Below, piece by piece: positions 1-13,300 of a DNA stretch of 64,000 nt; within the stretch, counting starts at the first letter, position 1, and each line of letters begins with the position of its first letter. Location of the stretch: the NCBI GenBank assembly GCA_025667525.1, contig CM046878.1:76239696-76303695 (forward strand), written 5' to 3'. This DNA is from Glebionis coronaria (lineage: Eukaryota > Streptophyta > Magnoliopsida > Asterales > Asteraceae). The notes under the pieces are model-generated. The model saw only the letters and a program-made list of their open reading frames with translations. It was not told where the DNA came from and did no database searches. The translations under genes were made by a program, and so were the position numbers.

Positions 1-1436
1 GAGTCCGAAAAGTTAGACGTACCACATGCACTAGAAGACGCAAACACTTGTGGACCTGCATTTTGGTTAGTTTTGAAACGAAAATATCCCAATGAATCAC
101 TAAGATAATCAAGATCAAAATACCATTCAGGACCTTTGCCTTGGATGTTTGTCTTCTCCTCAAAGTACCTGAGATTGATAGTTTCAATGACACGCTTGGC
201 AGAGAGACTGTATACCCTATAGGCTCTCGGGTGAGCTGAGTATCCCACAATGTAGCCTTCATCCGCCTTGCCATCAAATTTCCCCAAATAGTCACTAGTA
301 TTTAGAATGGTGACAAGGAAGCCAAATGGCTTCAAATGCGTAATGCTTGGGACTTTAGCTGTGAGTAGCTCATAGGGAGTCTTCTTATGTGGATTGGTAA
401 TGGAGACCCTATTCAGCACATAACATGTAGTGTTGACAGCTTTTGTCCAAAACATAGTCGGAAGCTTGGAATCAGCAAGCATGATTCTTGCAACTTGTAT
501 AAGAGTCATGTTTTTCTGTTCTACAATACCATTCTGTTGAGGAACCTGGCAGCACTATAATCTCTTTTTATACCTTTGGAATTGAAAAGTGCTATGAGGT
601 CTGCATTCTTGAACTCAGTTCCATTGTCACAATTAATACCTTTCACCTTTTGGGACAAATGATTCTCAATGAGTGTAATGAAGTCTTTGAGAATGGGGTA
701 GGTCTCACTTTTAGCAGCCAGAAAGAAAACCTATGAAAACCTGCTATAGCCATCAGTTACCACAAGATAATAGTGTTTATGGTCAATGCTCCTAATAGAG
801 GTAGGACCAAACAAATCCATATGTAGTAGCTGCAATGGTTCAGTTATTAAGCTAAGAGCAGTAATGGCTTTGAAGGATGCTTTGTGTTGTTTGCCTTTGT
901 TGCAAGCAAGGCAATTAATGTCATTCCTGAAAGTTTTGGGAGGTAAACCAGATACCAAGTTCATATTCGCCAGCTTGTTAATGGTCTTGAAATTTACATG
1001 CCCCATACTCCTATGCCATTTGGTGGCTTCATCTTCTGATGCTTTGGCAACCAAACAGGCTAGTTGACCAGTAGGATTAACTTCATTCAACTTGATACTA
1101 TAGAGGTTATGTCTTCTTGGGATTTTGAGTAGAACATGGGAGTCACCCGGTAACTTAAAGTCTTTAGACAACACCAGTGCTTCAGTATCCGTAAAGAGGA
1201 CAAATTGCTTCTTGTCATAAATATGAGAGACATAAATCAAGTTTAAGTGTTAAAGTGCTTCCACATAGTAAACCTGCTTAAAATTAAGGTTAGGGGTCTG
1301 AATGGTTCCTTTTCCAGAGATCCTTCCTTCACCACCTCCAAAGTACACCTTCCTGCCTTGAAATGGTACAAAGTTAGTCAAAAGTCCTTTATTCCCTGTC
1401 ATGCTCCTAGAGCATCCACTATCTACAATTTCAAGA
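1..1436 (-). pseudogene. Element L pol fragment: protease, GAG-pre-integrase, integrase
   Basis: On the minus strand a protease segment with a D-S-G motif (VDSGCSRSMTGN) is read around 1250-1436. It is followed by a GAG-pre-integrase/HHCC region (WHRSMGH ... CLACNKGKQ) and the integrase start (LLHMDLFGP), open over 731-1240. The integrase core continues to position 1 (CDNGTEF near 630, FWTKAVN near 450). The frame is lost near 546-555, just before the QQNGIVEQKN motif, consistent with a single-base indel. The sequence stops between integrase and RT at the window edge. Pseudogene status is certain; sub-domain edges are approximate. Confidence 0.88.
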
Positions 1437-1816
1437 GATGGATCTTGGTATGGAGTAATCTATAACAACACAAAAGTCATATGTAAAAGTTAGTGTCTTA
1501 AGGGGACCCAAACCTTTTTAGGCTTGAGTCTGCCTTGTGGATAATTAGTAGATAGCCAAGAAGATTGATGAGATCCACTGTTGTTCTTGCGTTGCCAGTG
1601 CATCATATGGGTGTTATTTTGTGGCCAAGAACAACCTGTTGAGGGCTTGACAGCAGAACCTAAATATCCCAACCCAAAGTGAATTTGGTCTGTAGTAGTA
1701 GCATAATTCTGATTAATAGTCTGAAAATAATTGTTGGTTGGTCTATTAGGGGTATAGGCATTGCTTCTCCAAGAAGTAGAAGCTGAAGGAGAGGTCCTTC
1801 TAGTAGAAAGAAAAGA

Positions 1817-4216
1817 TTAGGCACATGGATTTAATCTTCTAGAAGCATAACCCATACCAATTGGAGCAACTCCTGGTGGACCAGGAGTAGCATAAGCTTG
1901 ATAAACAGGAGGCTTTTGATCATAAAAATCACAATACTTAATCAAATGAAATTTACTACCACAAACAAAGCATGTTTTAAAAGACCTTTTATTCAAATGA
2001 CATTGTTTTAAACTGCTATTCTTATTACAGACCACTCTAGGAGAGTCAACACTCCTAGATTTCAACAAACTAGAATTAAAAACAATAGAAGGAGAAGCAG
2101 TAGCAACTCTCTCATCACTCATCCTAGCACTAGTAGTAGTAGGGTCATTTGTCTTGGGACTCGAAGGTCTTGACTCTTCACTTAAACCACAGGATGCATA
2201 GTCACTGGCCTTGTCACTGAAAGTACAAGAGACAAAGTCATTAGTATTAGTAGAGCTTTTGGGAGACTCGTCCATCTATGATCCATCCAAGTCTGTATGC
2301 ATGGATGTGGGCATAAATGTTTTTGTAAGAGGTGGAGGAACAACATGCATTGCTGCAACTGGTTTAAACCTATTCTAACTAGGTTTTCCCTCCTCCTCTT
2401 TGTCAGGATCAAAGACACTTGAAAAGGATAAATCAAAAACATCATTTGGACCAATATATTTATCAAAACCTAACCTTCTCTTAGTCCTACCAGACATGCT
2501 ACTATCTATTAGTTTGGAAAGATTTTTTGGTGCTTTTTGCCATTTATCAAATCTTAATAGTGTAGCATCTAATTTTTCTTGCATTTCTTGTTTTGCCTGA
2601 ATACTCTCAGTGTTAAGTTTTTCAGTATATTTAAGCATGTTAGTGGTATTCTCTAAATCAATGCTTAACACTCGAATCTTATCCTCATACTCAAGTTGAG
2701 TATTTTGAAGCCACTTCTTTTGTTGTTCTAAGGTTGTTAGAGAACTCTTATAAGCTTGAACTTCTAAAAAATATTTATCATTTTGAGCATTTAGTTCATT
2801 GCATTCAGTTAAGAGGTCTGAGTATTTATCATTACAACCAAGAGGGCAATTTTGTACATGAGGAGAGATTCCCATGAGAGCAAATTATTCTACTTCCTTT
2901 GCATCAGATATGTGACCAGCAATCATAGCAAACACATCAGTAGAAGATTCAACTGATTCCAATGCTGGAGTCTCATGCTCATTCCACTTGACCATGGTAT
3001 CAACTGACACCAAAGCTTTTTTTTCATCCTTGAGCTCTTGAACCTTAAAAGCTGAATACCTGTTCTTCTCCTGGTCATTTTTGTTAGGGCACTCCCTAGC
3101 AAAATGTCCTTGCTGCTGACAGTTATAACATTTGACCTTGCTCCTATCAAACCTGGCTGGCTCTCTTGGGTTGTAGCTGAATTTTCTACCAACCTTCTTT
3201 TCAAACTTATGAACTCGGAGAGTGAGCATAGCCATCTGCTACTTAAGGTTCATTTCATCCAAGTCAAATTTATCAACCTGTTTGAAATCATCAAAAGCTA
3301 GCTGCTATTGTGGATCAACATCATCAACAAAAGAGTGAAGAACAATTTCTACCATACTACTAGTCTTGCGTTTTGATTCAAGAGTAGTAGTATGTTAGGA
3401 TGACAAAGTATAGCTTGAGCTAATGGCATAAGACATTGGACTAGAACCCATGGAACTCACAAAGGCATAGTTAGCAGGAGTGGAATAGGAATCACTTGAG
3501 TACCCTCTTACATGAGACTCAAAAGTTTTGAGTTTCTAAAATAAGTCATCAAAAGAAAGATATTCAGGTACACCTTTAGCCTTTAGAGAGATGACTACCT
3601 GGTTCCATGAATGAGGCAGGGCTCTAAGAAACATGGCATTGATATCTTCATTTTCAGGTTTGGAGCGAAGTTGATTCAATTGGCTGAGAATCTTTTGAAA
3701 CCTGTCATAGCCTTGATGAAGACCTTCTGTCTCAGAAATCTTGAATTCTGTAAATTCATCTCTCAGCATTGATCTGCGCATCTTATTGGATTCCTCATTT
3801 CCTCCAAATATTGCCTTGATCCCATTCTAAATCTCTCTAGCATCATCCAAGTGATAGAAATCACCCATATGATCATCAGGAAGAAACTGAAGCAAAATAG
3901 TTTTAGCTTTGATTTCCTTATGAACAACAGTGATTTTTTTCATGAGTTTTAGGATCTAGAATGGTGATATTACCATTCTTGTCTCTACCAGTAGTCTTCT
4001 TACTGTTGCCATTCTGAATAATTTTCGAAAGGTCTAGATCAGTGTTGGTGATCCAGCACTCCATCTTCATGGCCCAGCTATCATACTCCTCCTTCTTCAA
4101 GAGTGGGAATTTTCCATTTGTATTGGAAACAGTAGGAACGATTTGCTGTGTTTGCTGTGTTTGTTGTGTTTTGGTGGTGCTTGGTTCTCCCGTTTGAGTA
4201 GAACTAGAAGCAGACA
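1817..4216 (-). pseudogene. Element L gag: UBN2-type gag with two CCHC knuckles and a coiled coil
   Basis: The likely gag start is MSASSSTQTGEP at about 4216, although the frame is open to 4274. The N-terminal part (FPLLKKEEYDSWAMKMECW) and the 3536-3781 part (YDRFQKILSQLNQLRS, FLRALPHSWN) fit the UBN2 copia-gag family. A CCHC knuckle, CYNCQQQGHFAREC, lies in 2885-3235. A heptad-rich coiled-coil stretch follows in 2375-2875. A second CCHC, CFVCGSKFHLIKYC, lies in 1817-2275. Stops and frameshifts separate these pieces. Gag would form the virus-like particle; this copy cannot encode it in one piece. Confidence 0.82.
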
Positions 4217-4270
4217 TATGATTAGACAAAGATGTTAATAAAAAATGGTTCTTCTTTAGCAGAGACTCTC

Positions 4271-4286
4271 CCAAGCTTTGATACCA
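4271..4286 (-). other. Primer binding site of element L
   Basis: On the minus strand this reads tggtatcaaagcttgg, close to the complement of the initiator tRNA-Met 3' end used by most plant copia elements. It lies two bases inside the LTR, fixing the element's orientation. Confidence 0.85.
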
Positions 4287-4288
4287 CT

Positions 4289-4760
4289 TGTTGGGTCAAC
4301 TGATTGTGGACCTTGCAGCCTGTTAAGGATGGTGAACGACTTCTGTAATCACAAGTCTATTCATAGAGAGACTCTTAATGTAATACAAAGTATAAGTACG
4401 GAATACAAATACTATGATCAAGAAGAAACAGAATAACTAAATAACTTGATCCTTACTAAGGATTTCTACTATTAATATGAAATGAATACTGGTGAAAGGT
4501 GTGTCTAACCCTTCTGCCAATGGATTCCTTTTATACTACCAGGAAACCCTAATACTACATTAAACATAAACATGTAACTCCTGATATGCATATCCTTTCC
4601 TAACATATCTCATGCATATCCTAACAAACTACTAAGAATAACATTGTATGACTTTCTACTAGACCAGGAGCACGTGTTGCTCCTACTACTACTGGGACCA
4701 GGAGGAACTACATACCTCCTACTTCATCTATTACAAATATCTATTACATTGGTCCTAACA
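4289..4760 (-). repeat. 5' LTR of element L
   Basis: 472 bp, starting TGTTGGG and ending CCTAACA on the plus strand, giving near-perfect terminal inverted repeats. A minus-strand TATA box (tataaaa, about 4529-4535) marks the promoter. The boundary is fixed by the adjacent primer binding site. Confidence 0.88.
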
Positions 4761-7700
4761 AGTTGTATCTCGCAATCAGTTTTATCTCTTAAAACTTCTC
4801 CTATACTCTTCTTGATTTAAATGCACACAATCAGTTTCAATCGCTATTAATGTAGTGAAAGCATTCCAAAAATAATACAATCCATTAGCTTCCTCTATAA
4901 GCTAAATATGTCTTTAAATCCATTCAAAATCGATATTAGTCAACCATTATCATCCACCCCAACAATTCGATTTCGATTAGATTAGATGTCAGTCATATTC
5001 TATTATGAATTGATGATAATTTATATGTATGAATTGGTTAGTTATAAACTATGATTATGTTTTTTGTAACATTTTTAATTCGTTCTGCAAATCAGGTATG
5101 AAGGTTGATAATCTCTTGATGATCGAAAATCATAATGCATAAGTTGTGATAATCAGGTTTAATATTTGCTTTTTGTTCTTAGTACAACAATTTTGATGCG
5201 TACTTTTATTATTCCACCTTTCATCTGATGTGCATTATATGTTTGATTTTTTTATTTGATTTTCTGTTGGTGTGATAGTGAAGCTTATGTGTTTTGTTTA
5301 AAGTGTAGGAGCGTGCGAATCATATGTGCGATTAATAGGCATGCATTCTCATCCATTTTCTGATCGAGGTAAAACAAAATTCATATGTATTTGTCTTGTG
5401 TTTTGTTTTTCTTCAAATGACACTAAGAAAGAGACCGGATAACAGTATACTAAGGCCTTTTGATACAATGAAATAAATTTGTTTGAGTTATAAAAGACTC
5501 ACCAGCCCAACAATCACCAACCCATGTTATAAACACACCTTTTTCATTTTATGCTTATTATAATTAGTCTTAGGTTTCCCTTTTCATATCTTTAATTTGA
5601 TTATATGATATGATAAACATGTGTTTGTTTTACCTTTATCATGAGTCTATTCCTTGTCATAGAATCATTGGCCAATTGGTTAAAGGGTTGGTTTGTTTCT
5701 GCAGGTGGTAATGAACACTTATCAAAGTCGCATGCAACTCGATTCAGCCAGCAGAATACATTTTTGGCAAACAAAAAAGCTCAAAAATGGGTGAAAGTAG
5801 CTTTATAGTTACAGAGAGAGTAGAGGTTGTTTTACTCATTTTGGCTATATGTTTACGGTTCCTTAATTCCATTGGCAGACACATAAACGGTTAAGATTTT
5901 TGTTTGAGGAATAAGAGCCGACGCAACAAAAAAAGGCAGGGAATTCACTAGAGATATGTGGCAACATTGTAAGTTTGTTTTCTTTATGTAAAATGAATTA
6001 TGTGGGTCTGCGAAGGTATAATATAATTGGTAAAGATTCTAAAAATATACAATCTAAAAAGAAAAAAGAAATTATAAGTTGTGAAAGTGATGATATTCTT
6101 ACTATGTTGTTAAACTGCCAATTAAAAAGTGACTTGGTTGAGGCTAAAGTTGTATATACTCAGCTTTGCTTAATGGTCACAAGATAAAGTCTCACACTCT
6201 CGCCTATAAAAATAAGACCTTTTTTGTACAACATATGAATGTGAATAATGCTGGAAAATTGGATGGGATTTTTACCACGGGTTGAAATGGGTAAAATTGG
6301 GTTAGGGAGTTTCTAAAAGTTTGTGATAAGCTGAGCACAATGATTTATATGTCACTATGTTTTGATGAAGGCACTGAAACCCAAGTCATGACATGTGGTT
6401 TTTTACCTGGTAGTATTTTTTAGTATTGTTATATATATTTATGTTTTAATGTTTGATTTATAGATGGATGTTTAAACTCTCTGAATGGGCTCATGTCTCA
6501 TCCTATGATGCTGGCTTGAACTCCAGGTCAAATGCTTCACTTCTTTTGGTATCGTCCCTACATTTATGTGTGTGTGCTATTAAGCAATGACATATTAAAT
6601 ACTACATTGATGCAGGTCTTTGACCGGAAGAAAAAGAGGCGTGTCGAGGAAATGATTGGTTGAAAGACCGTATTATCTATGAGATCATTAATCAATCAAA
6701 AGTACGACTTGGAATTATGAACAAAGGTAATCATATTTATAACAAGTCCTTGGCTTTCCGGCTAAAATGTTATGTGGGTAAATTTGGCTGAAAATCGCCT
6801 AAAATGTTATGTTTCTCATGTTATTGGATCACATGGTTATGTTACATACAAACAAAACATTACTTTTCTAAAAAGCAGTCATTTTGAACATATGAACATA
6901 ACTTTATTGTAATCTAAGAGCACGAAACAGAGAAAATAACAACCACTTTTAGATATTGGCTTAGTATCTACATAGAAGGAAAAAAGCTTTTTTAAGAAGT
7001 GTTTCTTAAAGCCTTAATAAAAAATCTTTGATCTTTAATAAGTGCCTTCCGTAACTGTTATGTTCACATTTAAGATTTATGTGTTCGCAATTTCTAGCTA
7101 TTCAAGTGACCAGATGTTGAAATCTGTGTTTTAGGAGCCAACTTTGTATGGTGTTTTGTGATTTAAGCAAAATTAAGTCGTTGGCAAATCATTAGTTGCA
7201 GCCTGTTAGATTATGGTGTTGTTTCGCTCAGATCAATTACATACCATTAGCGACATTTTTTGCCCAAAAACTTTTTAGGTTAACAACTTTTGTGAACTAA
7301 ATAAGATTGCTTAAAGAATCCAGGACAAATTCTTTTTACTGGCATATTTACTATTAGAATGATGCAAAAAATGGTATCAGCAAATAATCGAGCATTTGTT
7401 ATATTTTGCTCTGCGTTTTGTAGTTGCAGTCATGTAAAATATGAACACCTGAATGTCATGTTACCAAGGCTTACTAACAGTATCTTTTCATCAAGATAAT
7501 GGTATTACACTTGGCAAAGGATTTTGTCGTGCTTTGGATACCGCTGTTGTGCTTGCATTAGTTATTACACTTGGCAAAGGATATGGGTCGGGGAATGGCA
7601 AGAAATGGTGATCGTTATTAGCATCTTTGTAGCAGGCTATATTCAATACGTTTTTGTAATTTGATTTAATCAGTGTATTAAAAGTTCAGTCTATAATAAA

Positions 7701-9467
7701 CATCGTGCCGTTGTTTCTGTCATGTTTCAGGTTATGTTTCAAGTGACCAAGTCTGAAGCAGCAGTAAAGTGTCTAGGAATAGCGTTGGGAGATAGTTGGA
7801 TTTCACCTGAAGATTTGTGGTAACATTACTTGATTCTTTAGCTTTAAAAGTACTATTTTTGAGTAAGTGTGAATCTTTGGGGTTTTGGCATTGCAACTTC
7901 AAAGTTCAAAGTGATTACATGATACGAAATTTATCAGATGTGCTTAGATTGTTTAAACTTGCAACCTTTCAAAAATGAGAGAATGAGCCGTGTGAGTGTT
8001 TAGCAAATTGTGATTTCTAAAAATTTACACTTAAAAGTTATCGAGTTATCATAAAAAGTATGTTGTAGCTACTCTGATACATATAACCTACTGCTACTAT
8101 AGAATCCACCATGAGAGATTATGGCTTTTGACCCATTTATTTAAGAAAATGTAGTATAGCTATTGTTCTGTTAGTTGTTTCTAACTGAAGATATAATACT
8201 TGCATTTGAATAAGACTGATATACCCTTGGTAGGAAGCCGATCATGAAAACCAACAACAATCACTGGGTTGAGGAAAATACATTCCTGAGGTCACACATT
8301 GAACATGAAGTTTGGAAAGTGCTGTAGTTCAAACCACAAATCAAGACGAAAATATTGATGCACGAGAGTAGCAATACCAGGTTGTAGACCAGAGGGAAAA
8401 GTGACAGCCGGAAAGCTATTCTTTCATCTCTTGGTCGTGACAGTTAGTTGGTGCAAGGAGTTGAGATCTCTTTATAAGGGAAATGTGTTGCTTCATGTTC
8501 TTGTGCAAGGACTCAACGAACATAGACACTATGATCCAGTGGCTTATTAACCAATCATTATAAGAAAGCTAGATCAGAGAACTTTTATAGTTCATTTACT
8601 GATTAATGTTGAGTATACTCAGTCGAACTTATTTTTTGGTTTTTTATTTGTATACGAACATAATGAGTTAATGTGATAGTTATTATCATACATACTTTTC
8701 TTCTCTATCTCATATGTGCCATGTGTTTTGATAATGATAGTTATAGAATGCAGTATACGATTTGGATATTAAAGTTTGGAACAAAACTTTAGTAACTATC
8801 CTTTCCAAAAATATGGTAATGGTACAAAAGTTGCAGCTAAAGTCAAAGTATGAACTTGATAAAATATATAATGGTCGTCTCGTTTGTTAACAAATAATCA
8901 AATTAAAAGTCATGACTCATGACCAATAAAATTCAACGACTAACAACTCTAAATGTGATGTTCATTTGCTCGATTATGTTTTTCTCATTGCCAGATTTAT
9001 GTCACATCATTTAAAGGAATGTCACGTCCAACTATAAAGGAAATAATGAAATCAATTGAGGATTTTTTTTGAACATAATTGAGGAGTTTGATGAAGGAGG
9101 AGTTTACACCTCAAATGTCGTGCACCAAAATTTTTTACGCGACAACTAACGCACGTTGTTAAATTGTATCTCATTTTCAGTTTTAAAATTCAATTGCATG
9201 TTCTGACCGTTTCCAATTTCGTTTTAACAAATTCACTCTCGGTTTCAAAAAACCCTTACCACAAAAACACATTTCGTTAATTATTTATCGCTAGATATTT
9301 CCGCAGCTATGCGGGGTTTCCTTCAAATTTCTTGTATCTATTTTTATGGGATTTAGAAATTGTTTTGCGGGTTTTCGTAGATGTTTCAATTTTTTATACT
9401 CAAATGACTTTGGAAATCAGCATGATTTTAGCCATTATGACCAACACAAATGTAACAAGATCATTAG
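4761..9467. other. AT-rich intergenic region with decayed gene-like fragments
   Basis: No complete gene can be supported. Short coding-like stretches flanked by splice-like signals occur near 5703-5810, 5975-6187 (an open 70-codon frame), 6615-6727 and 7731-7820, but none assembles into a product I recognise. A 60 bp offset direct duplication lies at 7504-7582. These may be remains of one broken gene; that is a guess. Confidence 0.5.
7504..7582. repeat. Partial tandem duplication, 60 bp period
   Basis: The 19-mer attacacttggcaaaggat begins at 7504 and again at 7564, exactly 60 bp apart. The second unit diverges after the 19-mer. The 60 bp offset keeps frame, which hints at former coding sequence. 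Confidence 0.75.
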
Positions 9468-9805
9468 AGCATATGCAATAGGCACTTTTCAATAGCTTTT
9501 TAAATGACTTGGTACTATTTCACCAAGTCATTAACATGAGTTGTTGTATTGGAGAAGATGACTTGAAGTAACAAAGACTTGGTATCTATCAAGTGTTTGA
9601 AGCAAAGAGTTGACATAATTTTTTATTCAATTTATGTACAAACATTCACTACCAAACATTTAGTTCCAATGACTTGATACTTTTATAATAGCTTTAAGCA
9701 TTGGAGAGTAAGTTTACAAACAAGACTTTTTGTAACAAAATTGAATGAAACATTAGTGTAATAAATGTGCCAAGTCTTTGAAAAGCTTTATGCAATGCAT
9801 ATGCT
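9468..9805. mobile_element. Non-autonomous TIR element (MITE-like), 338 bp
   Basis: The element starts agcatatgc and ends with its exact complement gcatatgct. The inverted similarity continues imperfectly for about 40 bp, to gacttgg on the left and ccaagtc on the right. It is flanked by ttag at 9464-9467 and ttag at 9806-9809. It has no coding capacity. The 4 bp duplication (or 3 bp tta with a TIR mismatch) does not identify the superfamily; PIF/Harbinger-like is possible. Confidence 0.72.
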
Positions 9806-10189
9806 TTAGTTTGAAAGTTTGAGTTTACATATACTAATGCAAGTCATATCTGCTTCTTAGTTGTGTATATCGACCAAAATAATGCTGAAGTAGTTTTATT
9901 TCGTTTCATCTTTCAGTATGATTTTTCATTAAAGTATTTCGACATTGACAGTTACACGGTTGGTTTGAACCATGACAAGTATTAAAAAGTGTTTGGTTTT
10001 TGAGTCTCTTGTTGTGTACACATCACCTTATAATATGTTCTTACCATCTTATAGACTATCGTTAATTGTCTAATATCGTCAGGCAATTCCGCAGTTATAC
10101 GCGGGTATTCGCAGTGTAGTAATAAGTTTGTTGTGGTTTGGTGAAAAAAGAAAAGAGAAAAAAAGGAAAGTATTACACATAGACCTGTT

Positions 10190-10331
10190 TAGAAAAACCA
10201 ACGGGGCTCCATTCTCACACAAAAACACATATCATCATCTTCCACTTGAAACACCTACCTGTAAATCAATCAACTTCTTTTTCCTCCTCCGTCGTGGTGG
10301 TGGTTGACTCATCCGTCAGATCAAAGAAAAG
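10190..10331 (+). promoter_or_regulatory. Putative 5' leader of the beta-adaptin gene
   Basis: CT/CA-rich sequence without splice signals leads directly into the ATG at 10332, as expected of a plant 5' UTR. The transcription start cannot be fixed; no clear TATA box is seen nearby, as is common for housekeeping genes. Confidence 0.45.
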
Positions 10332-13300
10332 ATGAGCGGCCACGATTCAAAATACTTTTCAACAACGAAAAAAGGTGAAATACCTGAGCTTAAAGAAGAA
10401 CTCAATTCTCAATACAAGGTACATCTATTCATGATCGGATCTATATTACTGATCTGATGCTTTATGTAGTTATAATTCATACATATTCGTTTTGTTTGTT
10501 ACTGATCTGGTTATAATTTAGGTCATTTATACTCAGATCTGTATATTTTATTATGTTTTCAACATGTTTGTTACTGTTTTTGTCGGTTCGTAAGAATAAT
10601 TCACGTTAGTTTATTATAACTGTGATTCTTTTTGTTATTGATCCGTTAGGTTAAATTCTACTTCGTAACTAATTATGTTAGTGTTTTGTCGGTTCGTTGT
10701 ATAATACACTATCTGTTTGGAAGAATAATGAGCGTTTGTTTTTATAAATGTGATTATTATATCGATCCGTTAGGTTAAAAATGCAAGGTGTTTGGTGGTT
10801 AATTTGTCGATTTGTTGTATAAGTTTCAGAATTAGTTGAAATTAGTCTTTTTTAAAGCGTTAGTTGAAATAAGTTAATTGCTTTAGAATAGATATACTGG
10901 TTGATTAGGTGTTTTTGTATGGTTTGAGGTATGTGGAAAATCGTACGTCATTTGTACCAGTGTTGGAAACTATTGAGAGGATTGTAGTTTACATATCATG
11001 GAGTGTGAATATATAAGGCTGTCACAAGAATGTCACTATTTCTGACTAGTTAACGATGTTTACTATTGTTACGAGTAGAATGTTATGGAAAATTATGAAA
11101 GAGATCAGGGGTGGAGTTAAGTTATGGTTGAGGGGACAAACTTTGTTACGTAATTTTTAGAAACTCTACTTTACAAATCGGTTTGTTAAGGGGGCCAATT
11201 ACAAAAATAGCCAGATACTTCAACAGATTTACACGGCAATATTTTTCGCTAGGGGGCACATATCCACCCTGCCCCCCTCAGTGAAAGAGATGGAGTTAGA
11301 ATTACGTACTGTTCAGCCAGCAGGATGGATATAAACTAAAGTATCTTACTGTTAAGTAAAGAACTACAAATCATATAAATAATTAGTTTAAGAGACCGGT
11401 ACACAAAAATACTGTATATCACAACAAGCCTTTATTCCAAAATTGTAACTGACTAGGGATAGTAAATAAGGTTGTCATATGCACGTTCGAGTATGCGATT
11501 TTTTAACTGCATACTGTATGAATACTAAACTAGTTTCATATTATTTAAACTATAATCATGGCTTAATTCAGGTTCTTTTAGATCGTTAATGTGGTGTCAT
11601 TTTCTTTTGCCATCCAGGATAAGCGAAAAGATGCGGTTAAAAAGGTTATTGCTGCTATGACTGTTGGGAAGGATGTTTCGTCACTATTCACGGATGTCCT
11701 GAACTGTATGCAGACGGAAAATTTGGAGCTTAAAAAGCTTGTTTACTTGTATCTCATCAACTATGCTAAGAGTCAGCCCGACCTGGCAATTCTCGCGGTC
11801 AATACATTTGTCAAGGTAAGAAGTAGGATCAGCTCTGTTTTACATATTCACTGATGCTTGCACCTTAGAGTTTTATTGGCGAATATGATCACATACCTAT
11901 AGACTCATAATATGCATACTCCTGTATTTTCGTTATATGGTAAGCGAGTTAATGAAGTAATCAGAATATGATTGCCCTGAGAGCCCAACTACTTACTTTA
12001 TGCTTAATTTAAACATACCGTCGTTTATGATATCCTTATGTTACTCCTATGTAGTTATCTAATACCTTAAATGTTACTCTTCAAAAATGGCACATCTCAT
12101 TTTTGTATTGGAATGAATGGTATAGTTTATACACAAAATGCCTCTGCAGTTGCTTGTATAATTGAGCATTGCAAAGATTAAGCCTTTGTGGTGTAGAGTA
12201 GTATTCTCAAGTCTCAACTGCCGTTATAGTTCAAGGGTAGGATTTGCGAGAGTTTTAGAATAGAACTTCTGGGGGCATGAGAAATCCTGAGTCGAGATTT
12301 TTGAGCTGGCATGCTGCAAATGGATTTATCATATATCCCCAAACTAGACTATTTCAGAACATTTTGAGTGAATCATTGAATTGATGCGAAATTAGCTTAA
12401 AGGGTTTAGTCGTCCCGGTTTATACCCAAGTGGTCCTTATATAGCAATATGAATAGCACCGAAAAATTACTAGCATCAATATACTTGACCTCACCACTTG
12501 AAACCTAAAAGCAACTCCTGTTTGCCTTCTTGCTCAAGTTAGGTGGAGAAAATACCGTTCTCATAAAACTAAAGATGTAATATTTTTAATCCAATCGATT
12601 TGCAGATATTTATGAGGTTACTTGGTGAAATGCATTAAGATTATCATAATTGAATGTGTGGGTTGTGTTTTTTTAGTGCTATGCTAGACTCTTATCTTTC
12701 TGTAAATAGCTTAAGCATGTTGTGGTTAAGACTTAAAATCACCCTCTTCGGGAAGAAAGACTCCAATATTCATACAGAATATCTAATAGGAGTGGGTTAT
12801 ATGAATGTTACAGGATACACAGGACCCAAATCCTTTGATCCGAGCTTTAGCTGTTCGAACAATGGGCTGTATCCGAGTCGATAAAATTACAGAATATCTT
12901 TGTGATCCTCTTGAGAGATGTCTTAAGGTAACATATCTCTTTGATTACAGAATTTTTAATTATCAATCAACCAGAGTACTATTAAATGATTTAGCATTCT
13001 AATTTTCTCATGGGAATCTTCTATGTTTACTTGCATCAGGATGACGATCCTTATGTTCGAAAGACAGCTGCTATATGTGTCGCTAAACTTTATGACATCA
13101 ACGCTGAGCTAGTTGAAGATAGAGGTTTTCTGGATGCTCTTAAGGATTTGATATCTGACAATAACCCTATGGTGGTAGCAAATGCTGTCGCAGCTCTTGC
13201 AGAAATTCAAGATAACAGCACTAAACCCATCTTAGAGATCACCAGTAATACACTTACAAAGCTCCTTACAGCTCTGAATGAATGCACCGAGTAAGTGTGA

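Larger units (their letters stand above)
1..4760 (-). mobile_element. Element L: Ty1/copia LTR retrotransposon, truncated by the window edge
   Basis: Read on the minus strand, the order from the right is 5' LTR (4760-4289), primer binding site, gag, protease, GAG-pre-integrase and integrase, which is Ty1/copia order. The RT, RNase H and 3' LTR must lie left of position 1. The coding frame is broken many times, so this is a dead copy. The five bases right of the LTR (4761-4765, agttg) should be one target-site duplication copy; its partner is outside the window. Confidence 0.93.

Noticed and set aside
5975..6187. Open frame of 70 codons
   Set aside because: No homology I recognise and no supporting exon structure; kept only as part of the unassigned region.
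9300..9325. ccgcagctatgcgggg and a similar ccgcagttatacgcggg at 10087 as possible Helitron 3' hairpins
   Set aside because: No CTRR terminus or matching 5' end was found; short GC hairpins alone are not evidence.
12654..12884. Open frame overlapping adaptin exon 3 in another frame
   Set aside because: The exon reads in the beta-adaptin frame; the alternative is a shadow.
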